A DNA stretch of 60,000 nucleotides, from the NCBI GenBank assembly GCA_014529385.2, contig CM043966.1:92240587-92300586 (forward strand), written 5' to 3'. Shown piece after piece: positions 11,994 to 23,869 of this stretch. A program made the position numbers and the translations under genes. The DNA is from Adiantum capillus-veneris (Eukaryota > Streptophyta > Polypodiopsida > Polypodiales > Pteridaceae). The notes beneath the pieces are model-generated. The model searched no databases, had not been told where the DNA came from, and worked only from the letters and a program-made list of their open reading frames with translations. Numbering within the stretch: position 1 is the stretch's first letter; each line of letters opens with the position of its first letter.

Positions 11994-14580
11994 TGATAGC
12001 CGTTTTTCGGGTTTCCAAAATTGTCATAGTAAGCTACCTCACCCTATCAAATCACTCAAACATTTTAGTTATCCCTACCATTTCACTGTACATAGGCGTG
12101 TGTGAGTTAGGGGACTTTTCCCATATCTTCTTAAAAACCATTAATTAGCTAGTCACTGGGCTAGTTGAGCCAAAAAAATATAAAATATAAAAAATATAAG
12201 TATATTATGGCCCATTAGTGTGTAAATATTTCATTGTATATAGGGCCTAAATAAAAGGATTTTTCATAATTATTTTGGTATTTATTTAAATATTTCTACC
12301 TATGGTGTGTTATTTATGCTATGACTCAACATTACCATATTTTTTCTTACCATTTTGCGTACTCTTTATTCCATATAAAAATAATTTCATGCAAGCTTCT
12401 CTTATTTTTGGTGTAACTCCATCCTAACAAAAATCCAAAAAAACTAGTTTATTTATGTGTATATTTTTTCGCTATTGTCATTTTTTCCTTCCTACATCTA
12501 TTCTCTATTACTCTCATAAATTAGACCACCAAAAATATTCATATTTTTATGGTAGACTTATAATGAGAGAGATTTATTTTGACCCCTTTATATTTTTTCC
12601 ACCTATATTATTTATATTTGACGTGTACATATTTTTTTAGATCCCTCAATATTTGATTTTCTTAGTTATACTATTCACTTATATCATGATCTCAACAATA
12701 TCTTCAATTATAGACCTACCAAATAAGGTCAAGGGTATGTGGAATGCATGCATGCACCATGGGGAGCTCACTCTTGGAGGTATTCAAAAGAATCATCCAA
12801 AGAAGGATCTCACAAGGACCTTGTGCAGTGGAAAAAACAGTCGGTTTTGCTAAATTTTTAAAGATCGCATGCTCCCCGAATTTGAAAAGGTGATATAAAC
12901 AAAAGTTGTAGCTCGTGAGCTGAAATTTCACCTCAAAGTTTTTCATATTTTTTTGAGCTACGAGCTGTGAGCTATGATTTTATTGGTGGACCCCAGTTTG
13001 CCCATGCTATGCAGCCACACTCCCTCTTCCACTTTATCATTTTCCTCTTTCACACACACTCCTCCCTCTCCTTCCCACTCCCAAACCTGCAACTCCCATG
13101 TCCTAATTCACCCTTTTCACCATTGCCACATCTCTCACACCTCCATAGCCTTCATCCTCCATTTCTACACCCTATGTGTCCCCCTTTCTCTCTACATATA
13201 TTTCCATATTACCATACCTTCTTCAGCTTTGTAAAGAACTTCAAAAAATCAGAAAAAATCCAAGGATAACCTCTGCAAATGAAGGCTTTTATCATGAATT
13301 TTCCAAGGTTTGAAGATAACATAGCTTCATCGACACGCGCTACTTCCCCATGCTGTCTGCTTCTTCTTCCGGTGCTGTAAAGAGGTGAATGTCAACTTCT
13401 CCAAAGCTTCAACCTCTCTTTACAAGCTCATCCCTTCTCTAACTTTTCTCATCATATATCTCACCATATAGTGAATGATTTTGTAAATATTTTTTAGTGA
13501 TAATTACTAACTTCTAACCACTAACCTTATTGTAAAATGCACCCTCTACTAGAGTAGGCACTCCCAAATTATTCACTCAATCCTCTCTCGTTTCATCCTC
13601 AATAATTCTCTTCCCTTGAGCCCACATCCATGTGACTCAAAGGACAAGAGAGACCCACCCTCATTAAAAAAAATAAAAATATGCATAATCTTTTATTCCT
13701 TCAAATAAACTTGATTAGGCCTAATCCTAATCGGGGCTTCTAAAACCTATAAATAGAGCCCTTCTCTCCCTTGTAAATCATCACATGATCACACTACACC
13801 ACACTATTCTCAACACATAACACATCACTCATCAAGCCTAGTTGTGTAGAGTGTGTGCATTGTGAGTGCTCTATTCCATCACTACACATAGGTGCATGGA
13901 GAAGCTTGAAGTTAAGCTATCTAGAAGAGTGGAGTGATGCTATATTCTGCATCACTCTTATAGCCTACTCTTTTCCATGAATAAGATTTATAGTTTTGGG
14001 TGCAATTGTATGCTGCAACTACGACTCTTCTCTCCAAATTGACTTGATAAGTTGACTCATCAAATGGTTGAAGGTATATTGTCCTTGAAGTTTGTTGTGC
14101 CATTTTATGCTTGGTGGTTTGAGGACTTGTTGAATTGTTTGCCTAAAAAGTCAATTGTAAGAGGGTGATCGGTGAGAGGGCTCTCGTGACCCTAAGACAA
14201 TTTGTGTATTGGCAACAAGGTCAAGTTTTGTGTTGTCTCTCTATTTCTCATCAAGCTTTGTGTGCATCTAGTCTTTAAGGCTAAGATTGAGTTGCTCAAG
14301 TTGATTCGTGCTCTTACCTCTCTCTGGCATGGTGAATGTTTGTGTTTGGTGTGTGTGGCTATCTTGCATTCCCCTCTCTTTGTGCGTTTGAGTACAAGGA
14401 GATATCACGTGCGTCCTAGTTCGCATCTACAACTAGGTGGTGCCCCTTTTCTTGTTTGGTTTCTGGCTGTGGGTTGTTGTTGTCTGTGATTGTGCTTGCC
14501 CCAGCCCCAATTGAGCAGCACGGGAGCCTCGAAGGGTTTTTAGAGGCCGCTCTTCTTGTTGCCCGCCCCGGACCGCCTCA
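11994..14580 (+). repeat. 3' LTR of the Tat element
   Basis: About 2.59 kb, matching 3490-6066 throughout, including the TATA box at 13748-13755. It ends in CCGCCTCA, after which the AGTACC-rich repeat of the left flank resumes. Differences from the 5' LTR are substitutions and small indels spread evenly, as expected of independent ageing. Confidence 0.9.
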
Positions 14581-15594
14581 TCTTCAGTATCTGTTCAGAG
14601 TAATAAAATACCAGTACTAGTACTAGTGCTAGCCGAGTATACTACAATACCAACATTAGTACCATTTCAACACTAGCACACCACTGGCACCTGTAGCAGT
14701 ACACAACTAGCTTCGGTTGAGTATTTATAGTTCACAAATAGTATTAGTACCATAATTAACCAGTTCAATACCACTACACAATTAGCAACACATCATTAGT
14801 GATTAAGCCCAAAAACCCTATTCAGAGTGAGACCATAGGTAAGATGGAAAATGTTAAACCCAGTATTCCATATTTCAATATTTGTTCAAGAATGCGCCAC
14901 AAATGCCCATATCCTTAATGGAGTTTGCAACCTCATACTGCTATATGAACAGCTTAACCAAAATTTCTATAATTCACATCCCATCTTGACCATAGCAATA
15001 TTCAGCCACCGTCCATCATAACCAACCTGTCATTCGGTGCATTTTATCAGTTATGACTAAGAACAAAAGACGCCACAATTTAGTAAAAATATAGTGCCAG
15101 TACACAGTTAGCACTAGTTCTAATCTCACAAGCAACCCCAATATTAGTTCAATATAGTATATTACACAACTAGTACCAGTCCTAGGACCAATATATCCCA
15201 CAAGTGGCAATAGTATAATTTTAGCACAATAACATACGATAAAGTATTAGTACTAGTACAATATAGTACTAGTACACAAGTAGCCCAATATCAGTACATA
15301 AGTAGTATCATTTCACAAGTAGTACCGATTCAGCGCAGTACACAAGTAGTTCATTTTGCTTCAGTAAAGTACCAATATCTGTTCAGTCCAATATCAATAC
15401 CTAAGTAACACCAGTATAAGTACATAAGTAGTACCAGTGTCAGTCTAGTATAATAAGTACCCTTACCAGCACCAGTTCATAGGTAGCACCAGTACCAGTA
15501 CCAGTTCTAGTACCAACACACCAGTAGTACAGTATCAATATAGTGATTTTATCCTAGCAATGTGTGTGTGTATGTGTGTGTGTGCGCGTGCGCG
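14581..15594. repeat. AGTACC-rich degenerate repeat, copy 2
   Basis: It is the partner of 1-1042, sharing order and content, including the GT tract at its end (15561-15594, here with CG interruptions). Beyond the microsatellite the two copies no longer match. It is also the right flank of the Tat element insertion. Confidence 0.75.
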
Positions 15595-17035
15595 TTCTAG
15601 TAACAATATAACATAAACACCAAAGAATTCTTTCAAACTACAAAATACTCTAGAAACTATGTCAACAAAAAGGTGGTATAATTCCCATTCATAGTATAGA
15701 ACGTACTTTATACACAAGTACAAGAAGAGTTAAGAGCCTGAAGATATATAGATCCACCATCTTCAATCCAAGGAACTTTGAAAACTATAGTTGAGAAGGT
15801 AACCTTACCTACACCCATGGAAACAACACAACTTTCAGTTAGCATTGGCATCGTATGCAGGTGATGCATGGGTATCCGACACGTTATAGATGTCACCGAA
15901 CTAAATTCCTTTCAAAGATAATAAGAAATAAGAAAGTCAAAGCTACTCAATTTTTCAGGCATGGTTTCATTTATAGGAAAAAAGGACCCTTTAGAGCTCC
16001 TTTTGCTTTGTAAGCTCTTGTGAGATAAGGCCGGAGACGAGTTTTATGGGGCAATATTCTATCCTCAAAGTGGGCCACATATACCTGCTTCTTGAATTTA
16101 CAGATTTTGGCATCAAATGATGCTATTTTTCAAGGTCAGTGATAGTGCTCATACGTGCAGTCAATCTATACTTTGGAGTCACCTGTAACATAAAAGGTTG
16201 TTAGTAAGTTCGTTATACCCCTTCATAGACAAACCAAATGTAAGGTGGTAAGTATAAGTGCTACACCCCTATACATCATATAGAAGGAATATGTCGAGGT
16301 GCCATATTTCTTCCAAACATAAGGAAGCTACCATGGCCCATTCGTTAATGTAAATCAACAGTTTCATGAGCGGCTGATTTGCAGCCCTATCTACCAAAGT
16401 CAACAACATTATTCATTAGTACTCTCCACCATATTTGGCCAGAATCACTATAATCCTATCCCTCAACCAAATATTTAAACCATGTACATCCACATTGAGC
16501 AGAGATCACAAACCTAAGCCAGCTCCGACCTTACCTGAGAAATAATAGTAAGCTTAGTACCAATCGAGCAGCCCAAGCTATGTACAGTAAAATAGCACAA
16601 GGTTTCAAAAACTCCCAATATTCAGCCATCCAAGTCATTGATTGAGCACGACTAGAAGGCCTAGCACCGGTCCCAGATGCTCACATCCTGTACAGCCAAG
16701 TGAGAAAAATTTTCCAAGGAAACATAATACTCAGACAGTGAAGACCTAAATTGAGCACTAGTAGTAAGCATTGTATCCAACCCAGAATTACCCAATGGAA
16801 GAATACTTGCTGTGGTAATTCAAAAAAAAACAAGGTCTTGGTTTTTACCCATCAATAGGTTAACTATATCATATAGATTCTTTCATCAAGTATTTGAAAG
16901 GAAATCAATCAACATAATTTAACCTAAACAAAGATAACAATCAACCAGTATTGCAAGAGGATCCCTTTATACAATGATTTTTTATTTTAAAAAAATACCC
17001 TATGACCGGCTCGTACCAAATTCAGGCCCTTTGTT
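15595..17035. other. AT-rich spacer, nothing recognised
   Basis: About 1.4 kb with only short, overlapping reading frames and no recognisable protein, repeat end or RNA gene. Poly-A and poly-T runs at 16824 and 16980 may mark old insertion junctions. Confidence 0.35.
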
Positions 17036-17935
17036 TACATAAATTGAGAAGCTTTATAGAAATGTGTGCATACTACATACGCTTCATATAAAAATTTTCA
17101 TTCATAGCAGGACCATTGTATGATTTGACTGAAAAGAATGTTAAATTTGTATGGTATGGAAAAGGGAGTGAAGCTTTTGAAAATTCAAATACAAAGCTTA
17201 TCTCTCAACCTGTGCTAATGTTACTAGACCTTTCAAATCCTTTTGAGGCCTAGTGTGATGCTTGTGGGCAATTCCTTGTAGCCTTTTTGCTTCAAGAAGG
17301 GCATGCCATAGTATATAAAAGTAGGCGATTGGATGACCAAGAAAAGAATCTATGCATACATGAAAAAGGGATTTTAACAATCTTACATACCCTAGATGCT
17401 TGGAAGCATTATCTCCTAGGCACTCCATTTTTTTTTGCGCACAAACCAAATATTTTTTGATGCAAACTAAATTGAGTGATAAAACAATTTAATTTTCCTA
17501 TTGCTCACATAGTTGGTAAGCACAACCAAGTGGCTAATGCACTTTCACAAAGGCCAAGGATGAATGTTGTCCCTATAGCTATTCACAATGATCTATCCTC
17601 TATGATAGATGAGTATGCTATGGATCCAAACTTCAAAGATGTAATGTCAACTTATTGCAGTAGGGAAGAAAGAGGAATCATACGATGTGCAAGTTGGTTA
17701 TCTTCTCTAGGCAATAGGCTATGCCTTACAAATAATCTACGTGAAAAGGTTATGTACGAATCTCATGTTCCACCTTATGCGGGACATAGAACGATTCAAG
17801 CTATTCTCAAAGGAGTACAAATTTACTTTTATGAAGGTAGACATACGAGGCTATGTTGCCAAATGCGTCGTATGTCAAAAGACAAAGTATGACAGAGGGA
17901 AGAAGCCTACTATCTTGCTTCAACAAAGTAGTCTT
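17036..17935 (+). pseudogene. Chromovirus pol fragment (RT end, RNase H, integrase zinc finger)
   Basis: The DNA is collinear with 55737-56660 of the intact chromovirus. AAGCTTTATAG/GTGTGCATACTA opens the match; the RNase H block (AAGCTTATCTCTCAACCTGTGCT) and the long piece GKHNQVANALSQRP...YAMDPNFKD...NNLREKVMYESHVPPYAGHR...QIYF follow. Stops, small deletions and a truncated zinc-finger end (17870-17935) show a decayed piece of a related but older element. The match starts and stops abruptly, with no LTRs nearby. Confidence 0.8.
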
Positions 17936-18632
17936 ACACTTATTAATGGCCTCTTACCTAGTGAGAAGGTGGGGGGACACTTGGAGCATCCAAGTTTCCC
18001 TCTTTTCTGACTTGGTTTTGAAAAAAACCCCAAAATTTAAAAATTTGAACATTTTCAAAATTAAAATCTTATCTTCTTTAAACTCCCCTACACCTTTCTA
18101 TGGTCAAAAAAGTATTTTTTGACCTCCAAAAGTCAAAACGTGCAATAAAACACCCTAAAACTCAAAAATTTTCAAAAACTTTTGAAAGATCATTTTCTAG
18201 TCTCCAAAGCCTTCCAAAACTATCCCATACATAAAAAGTGAATTTCTCTTTTTAGAACCCATTTTCCAAGTCCATTTTGGTTGCAACCATCACAATCACC
18301 CTCTACTCCAGCACTATCTCTCTATTGCCACCTTCATTGTAGCAACAAGGAAGCTTCACTCTCTTCCACACCCACCTCCCATTGCCACACCAAGCAAGGG
18401 TCACCCATTTTCTCCTATCTCCATTGTGGCACTAACCATGCTTATCCCCCTCTCTGCCACTCCCACCTCCCATTGGCACACTAAGAAAATTCATTCCCTT
18501 TCTCCCACTAGCATTGTAGCAACAAGCAAGGTTCTCCTCCTCCTCCTAATTTCCTTTACTCACACATGGAAAGATCTACTCCTCAAAGGAGGCCAAAGGA
18601 TGAGGGTGTTCCACAAACAAGATGTCATAAAA
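17936..18632. repeat. Non-coding region with imperfect tandem repeats
   Basis: 17980-18260 is A-rich with CAAAA and TTTTG runs and no frame. From about 18290 to 18540 a loosely repeated unit of some 65-100 bases contains CACTCCCACCTCCCATTGCCACAC and CATTGTAGCAACAAGCAAGG variants. It has a C-rich top strand and no recognised product. Confidence 0.45.
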
Positions 18633-18722
18633 ATGTAATATTTAACCAACCCAAATGAGCCAAATGAATTTAACCAACCCAAAGATGTAATATTTAACCA
18701 ACCCAAATGAGCCAAATGAATT
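18633..18722. repeat. Short direct repeat, two copies of 38 bases
   Basis: ATGTAATATTTAACCAACCC...GCCAAATGAATT at 18633-18670 recurs exactly at 18685-18722, a period of 52 bases. It is a simple local duplication. Confidence 0.85.
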
Positions 18723-19832
18723 CCATAGCTTTTATATGTAATTAAAATAAATCATGTGTGCAAGGCTTACAAAAGTGACACATTGCACTTACACTTCTAC
18801 GTTTTTCAGCATAAATGCGTTCCAAAAGAAGCTCCACATTTGCAAGAACTGTCCATCCACAAGAATGCGCGCCGTCTTGCTTTAAAACTTTGCAACTCAA
18901 AATCAACATATCTTCCCAAAAAATGTCTTAGGTCAATGCTTCCCATGCAGCAACAAGCTTTTGAACAGACTTGCAATACATAGCATATGGTGACCACACG
19001 CTGCATTGAAATTGCAGAATCAAGAAACAAGTAACTATATACCTTCGGACATTCCCATGAAAACCATGCGTAGAGTTTGCAAGGTAGCAATGCTTGCACT
19101 CAACTTTTAAGCCTACAAGGCTCCAATGTACAAAAAAAGGAATTAGTTTGTTATTCGTAATATACACAATATTGAAGACTAGCGGTATAAAAAATACTTA
19201 CTTTTTGTTGTAAGCTAAAAGTAAAACTTTTGTCGTGTCCATGCTCACTCGTTGAAACCAATCAATGACTTCAATCAAGGAAGTGTCCTTTGAGGTAAGC
19301 ATGACTGACAGTTGTGCATCCAAAATGGCTACCTTGGATTGTAGATTCCATGCAAGGTTCGAAACCAGCATGGCTGCGAATTGAGAAAATTAATTAATGA
19401 GGATCTCTAATAAGCCAAAATCAAATAAATACCAGAGATTGAAGTTGATAATTAAGCATACTAGAGACCGAAGTTGATAATTTGTTCCATAGGCTCCCTC
19501 CCCCTATTTTGAAAAACACCTATCTCGTCAGGGCTGAAATGAAAGTACAAAATTTGGCCCCATACAATAAGTGCTATGTCGAAAGCTAGACCAAGGAAAC
19601 GTACGGTGTCATTGTTAGCTTGGTCGATTGCTAACAACATATCCCTTTCATTTGAATCCTACAAAGACTCTTCCACAAGTGCCTCTTGGGTCCACTCCAC
19701 ATTCAAAAGTGTATTGTATGCGTGTTGTGTGGTACTCACATCCGTCACCTTCACTTTGGTTATTGGAGGGATTGCCAAAATGTTGTTCATTCTCCTGTCA
19801 GATAGATGGACCAACGCAAGTGTCTTGTCGTG
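18723..19832. other. Spacer downstream of the CENH3-like remnant
   Basis: No recognised protein. On the minus strand open stretches exist at 19375-19205 (beginning MLVSNLAWNLQSKVAILD) and 19099-18806, but no family is recognised and no splice pattern is convincing. They could be the 3' part of the gene to which the CENH3-like sequence belonged, or chance. Confidence 0.3.
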
Positions 19833-20122
19833 CCTAAATCGGAATAGCCTTACAAAATTGAAATCCCAGGGCATCATTGTCACTCTGTGGACATGAGCTG
19901 TGAGGACATTGCTATCTTGGAACAGCTTGATCAGAAAGTCCTCGGCTGCCTCGTGGAGGCAAGCCATTGTACTTTTGGCCCATCGAAAATCCAAATTTGC
20001 ACTCTCACAAATTTGGCAAACTACTTCTTGAAAGGGTAACTTAGGAATAGCAAGAGAAAAATATGCCTCTGGAGTTTGTGAAGCTCAAGTAGAACACTTT
20101 GGTTCTGCTTGTATCTTCGACT
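19833..20122 (-). pseudogene. CENH3-like histone H3 pseudogene, histone-fold part
   Basis: On the minus strand from the retrotransposon junction the translation gives the start of the alpha-N helix (RYKQNQSVLLELHKLQ), a frame change near 20060, and then IPKLPFQEVVCQIC, LDFRWAKSTMACLHEAAED, FLIKLFQDSNVLTAHVHRVT and MMPWDFNFVR. These follow histone H3 helix by helix with no internal length change (LPFQRLV.., ..[35 protein letters not shown]). Trp in place of the H3 Phe before alpha-2 and the EAAEDFL string are typical of CENH3/CENP-A rather than canonical H3. It is far too divergent for a conventional H3 gene. The missing N-terminal part lies at 48166-48278, beyond the inserted retrotransposon. 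Not functional. Confidence 0.65.
20118..20122. repeat. Left target-site duplication of the giant element
   Basis: CGACT here and at 48166-48170 directly abut the outer ends of the two LTR copies. Removing everything between them joins the two parts of the CENH3-like reading frame. The T at 20122 is also the expected first base of a TG...CA LTR, so the exact boundary is uncertain by one base. Confidence 0.7.
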
Positions 20123-21047
20123 GTTGGACGAATACGCCGCGACGGACGTCAGCACAGCGAGAACTCACCTAACAAGATTTGTCAGTTAAGGACGAAGCTC
20201 AACCCGCAGGCGCGTGGAAGCAAGCATAGGGTGTCAACCTACACTTGACCGACTCCTAACTAATTCCTACAGAGGTCTCTACCCAATGTCTAAGTCACAA
20301 CCTTCAAGAGTGCATAAGAGGAAACTTCCTACAACGCTTTCTAGAGCAGAACACCCATCAAACAATCTCGAAACACCACAGAACTGGAAGGAGACCCTAC
20401 TAACACCAATAGGTCGCTCTCCCTAAAGTCTATGAACCAAAACCCCAACCCAAAACACCCGGTGCAAAATCACGTAGGATGTCTGGCCAAGATTTGTAGG
20501 TATTCGTTTCCAAAATCAAAAGTGCCTAATGTGTAGCTCTACTCAATGTGAACGCGTGGATATGCTGCAATGCAAAATCGGACAACGTATGCTCACCGAA
20601 TCACCAGATGAAGCTCGTAGATGGAGCTCGCAAAATCGGACCGTATGCGCGCAATGTAGGTATCGGCGCGTAGCTCTCGTCGGGGGCAACACACTGCACT
20701 TCTCCGCACTCGATTCTGACCACCAGTGCACACGTAGCGTCAAGATGAAGCTCACTCTCTCTCGTACATAGTACACTCACTCACAAACTTCAAAACTTTT
20801 TTAAAAATGACAAAAAGGTCCTCATTAAGGTCAAAAAGTGGTATAAATACCTTACAATTCTCAAACCCTAAAGTTCCAAATCAACCATCTACTCAATCTA
20901 AATGTCAAAACTGGGATACAATATGGAAAATTCTGTAAGTCCCAATATTTACAAGGTGAAATGTCGGGTTTCTCAATAAATGAATAATTACAAAAATGAT
21001 GATTTGTCGAGCTGTCATTTTTTGTAGGGTGTGTCCAGCTTCTAACA
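20122..21047 (-). repeat. 3' LTR of the giant element
   Basis: About 926 bases, read on the minus strand from TGTTAGAAGC to the junction with the CENH3-like gene. It is collinear with 47238-48165. A TATA-like TATTTATACC (about 20834-20846, minus) lies in both copies. It contains a half-site CACGTAGGATGTCT (20471-20483) of the palindrome found repeatedly in the leader. Confidence 0.8.
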
Positions 21048-21061
21048 TTCCTCCCCTCCTT
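21048..21061 (-). promoter_or_regulatory. Polypurine tract of the giant element
   Basis: On the minus strand AAGGAGGGGAGGAA directly precedes TGTTAGAAGC, the LTR start. The position and composition are those of a plus-strand primer and fix the orientation of the element. Confidence 0.75.
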
Positions 21062-21099
21062 GCTCATGTCGTCCCCGACATGGCTGTTGAGCTGCTTCT

Positions 21100-23493
21100 T
21101 CATCTTATGGTTTTGCGCATGTTGAGCAGCGACTCGTATCTTGCATGTAAATCTAGAAATGTTGGGCTGAATATATCATTGTTGATGGTGAAGAAGCTGG
21201 TGTAGAACACTTCGTCAAAGGCCTGGAGGTGATAGGATGGAAGAAACATTATCCTTTGATACAATGCATGTAGCGCCTCCTTGGAAGGCTGACCAGACAT
21301 ATCATATGCACATTTGTAAGTATCTTGAAAGAAGAAGATACTGTCTGTCACCTGGCCTGGTTTGAACGTCTCGAAGACTGCCAAAAGGGTTTTGCAGATC
21401 TTCCTCATCATTATGCAAGAAAGGTCAGGCGAGCCAGTGAACAATTTGATGGCACCCGTTAGGGTTTTCACCATGTATTGAACACTTATTCTCTCGCCTG
21501 GAATCTTTGGATAGTTCAGCCAAGTGGGTTGGCTTCTTTGTAGTATCTCTTGGGCCTTCCACGTCCGTATCCTTGGTAGAGGACAGAAGCTTAGGTTATC
21601 TCTGATGATTTTGGGTGCCTCTACCAAATGGATTAGGTATTGTGGATACTTCGTCAACCACGCCTTTATCCACCTGGGCTGGGAGTCGACTATCAACTTG
21701 GACCCTTCAGGCTGGGAGATATCTGATGTGTAGAGTGGCACTGCCAACTCTTCTCTAATCCTCTTGTTGATGGTGGCAGCTCTTCTCTAATCCTCTTGTT
21801 GATGGTGGCGGCTTCGTACTTTAGCAAAGGATATGGGAGAGAGGGCTGTAGACATTCACGCCGGAGGTTTCTGGCATTGATCTTTCTGAATGGTCATGGA
21901 TTTAAAAACCCTTTGCTCCCATTCCAAGGCTTCCTTGGCCGTTTCTCTGATTTCTACCTCTATGGCCTTGCGCAGCTTCTCTTCCTCTTCTTGTGTCAGA
22001 TCTTGTGGCTCTTGAGAGGGTCCTACTAGGATTTCCTCTTGCATAGATGTGTCCACATGATCTGCCACATTCTCTAGGTCTATGCCTTGCATGGCTGTCG
22101 GCCCTCTGCCTGCCTGCTCTTCTGCCTGCTATCCTTTCAGCTCTTCTATCTGCTTTAGGAGTGTCTGTTTCTCTACTTCAACTTCTTCTCCCATGTTCAC
22201 GAGGAGGTCGTTCAACTCTGCGTTTACCTTCTCCGCCTCCTCGAGCTTTCCCTTGATAATTTCTAGCTTATCTTGCATTGCTTTCTGCTCCTCTTCCATG
22301 CCTGTTTGCATAACCACCGACCCTTCCGCCATCATCAACCTTTTATTTTTTCTCTAAATTCAACTCTTTTTGAAGCTCTTTCATCTGTTGTTCATAGATC
22401 TGGATTTTTGTAGTGGTGTGAGTCAAGCTAGTAGCTCTGACTCTAGCAAGAGATGCCCGTAGCCGCCGGTGGATGGTTTGATCTTTAACTTTAAGCTGGT
22501 CCTTGAGCTCAAGGACCTCATCCTGGCTAGCCTCCTGGTCTATTTCTGCCTTCTCTTTGGCATTTTGCATGGCCTCAACTTCCTTGGACTCCTCAGCAAG
22601 TTGTAGGGTTAGGTTATCCCTTTCCCTCTCTGCATCTGTCAATGACTTGCTGAGTTGTCTATACTCCTCTTCTGCTCCTTGCAGTCTTTGAGCTGTTGCC
22701 TGATTTTCTCTTTCCATTTTCTGGCATCTTTGCAATGCCTTTGCCAGACTCGCTTGCAGCTCTGCTTCTCTCTCTATCTGCCTTTGGCTTTGTTTTTGTA
22801 AAGTGTCAACTTCCATCTTTTTCTGCACTTCAGTGGCTTTGAGAGTTGCCATTTCACTTTCTGAGGCCATTGACTATGCTCTTAGCCCGGTTAGCTTTGT
22901 CATCACCACATCCCAATCATTGGTGGGCGGGTGTAGGTCCATTGTATCAGTGACCATCTCCTTTAGCTCTACTAACCGTATGCTTTGCATTTTCTCTTTG
23001 GGCCCCATGTTTTCCAAGTCGAATGCGTCTGTGGCAGCCTCTTCTTTTGTATATCCGGCAGCTAGCAGGTCTAGAAATGTGTTGTATGATTCATTTGGCT
23101 CTGGCTGCTCACTTTTAGGCTTAGCCTCTTCCTTTGGTTCTTGCTCCTGGCTTTGTTCTTGCTTGGACTCTTCTTGGTCTTCTGGTTTGTCTTGCTCCTC
23201 TTTCTCTTCTTGTGGAGGGCTACGAGGAGGTGTGGAGGGCTACTAGGAGGTGGTGAGGGCGGTGGGCTGGACTCAGGGCTAGCCGGTGGAGTTGTCGGCT
23301 TTTTCTTAAAATCTTTGTCCGCCTTTGTCTTCCTTTCTCTCTCTTGGCCCTCCTGCTCTTCTAGCCGTTTCTGTCGGACTTGCTCCACTTCCTCTTCTGT
23401 AAAGGGTACATGTGGGATATTCTCTGCTGTGGCATCAAGAATCTCAAAATTCTTAATGTAATCATCGAATCTGTCTCTAGGCACCCTTCAAAA
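21100..23493 (-). pseudogene. C-terminal part of a long unrecognised coiled-coil ORF
   Basis: Same-strand continuation, after the hAT insertion, of the ORF that starts near 30680. It opens with VPRDRFDDYIKNFEIL. A Pro/Ser/Lys-rich hinge follows (about 23120-23380; PPASPESSPPPSPPPSSPP). After a frame change come about 250 residues of heptad-rich Glu/Lys/Gln helix (22870-22130 and 22092-21860), which is a coiled coil. The final domain (21747-21100) includes QPRWIKAWLTKYPQYL and LCIMMRKICKTLL-like text. Stops at several points make it a pseudogene. It ends only 40 bases before the purine tract, so it belongs to the retrotransposon's 3' end. I do not recognise the family; a structural or capsid-related protein is one guess. 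Confidence 0.55.
23486..23493. repeat. Left target-site duplication of the hAT element
   Basis: CTTCAAAA on the left corresponds to CTTCGAAA at 29602-29609, with seven of eight positions equal. An 8-bp duplication is diagnostic of hAT insertion. Joining the flanks after removing one copy keeps the host ORF in frame. Confidence 0.85.
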
Positions 23494-23617
23494 CAAGGAT
23501 TTTAATTACGCGATGACGCATTTTGTCAAATGTTAAATATTGTTGTTATTATCACTTTTTTTTTCATGTTAATAACATATCTAATGTCATGAATTACGAA
23601 AACTGGCAGAAAACATA

Positions 23618-23735
23618 GAACCGGCGGGGCAACCTATAAACCCCGGCAGGCCCGGCGGGCACTTTACAAACCCCGGCGGGCCCGGCGGGCAAAGCAAGAA
23701 TCCCGACGGCCCCGTCATGTTCCCCCTCCATATTT
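23618..23735. repeat. GC-rich left subterminal repeats of the hAT element
   Basis: Repeated CCCCGGCGGGCCCGGCGGGC-type units in otherwise AT-rich DNA. Related units (CGGCGGGCCCGGCGGG, CGGCGGGCC, CCGACGGGCC) occur near the right end at 29411-29473. Subterminal repeats of this kind are transposase-binding sites in characterised hAT elements; that role here is inferred. Confidence 0.65.
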
Positions 23736-23743
23736 GGCGGCTC

Positions 23744-23750
23744 TATATAA
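23744..23750 (+). promoter_or_regulatory. TATA box for the hAT transposase
   Basis: TATATAA in GGCTCTATATAACCC, about 880 bases before the transposase start and just inside the subterminal repeats. A counterpart on the other strand lies at 29400-29407. Confidence 0.5.
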
Positions 23751-23869
23751 CCCTGTAGTAGACATCACATCACATTTCCGCTTCCTCTAAATTTGGTCAT
23801 CCTTTAAAATTTAGAAGAAAAACTAAAGGTAAAAAAATGAATAGTCTTTAAAAAAAATTAAAACTTAAT

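Larger units (their letters stand above)
3490..14580 (+). mobile_element. Tat-lineage Ty3/gypsy LTR retrotransposon, degenerate
   Basis: An 11.1-kb element on the plus strand: 5' LTR 3490-6066, candidate primer site at 6070, gag, protease, RT, RNase H, a second RNase H, integrase, purine tract, 3' LTR 11994-14580. Placing the integrase after the RNase Hs gives the Ty3/gypsy order. The additional archaeal-type RNase H between the native RNase H and integrase is the known hallmark of plant Tat-lineage elements. LTRs start TGATAGCC and end CCGCCTCA and differ by roughly 4-5% in the first 100 bases, so the insertion is not recent. No perfect 5-bp target duplication is visible (GGCAT on the left, TCTTC or an offset CTCAT on the right). 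Several frameshifts and stops make it non-autonomous. Confidence 0.9.

Noticed and set aside
3485-14585. 5-bp target duplication for the Tat element
   Set aside because: GGCAT and TCTTC do not match, and an offset reading gives only three shared bases; the flanking repeat itself is variable.
19576-19896. Plus-strand frame starting MSKARPRKRTVSLLAW
   Set aside because: It is largely opposite the downstream continuation of the CENH3-like reading and has no recognised family.
20214-20776. Small frames conserved between 20.2 kb and 47.3 kb
   Set aside because: They lie within the two LTR copies of the giant element; conservation is due to LTR identity, and the frames carry no domains.
22047-23461. 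Several plus-strand frames rich in Ser, Cys and Leu
   Set aside because: They are antisense shadows of the Glu/Lys-rich coiled-coil ORF on the minus strand.
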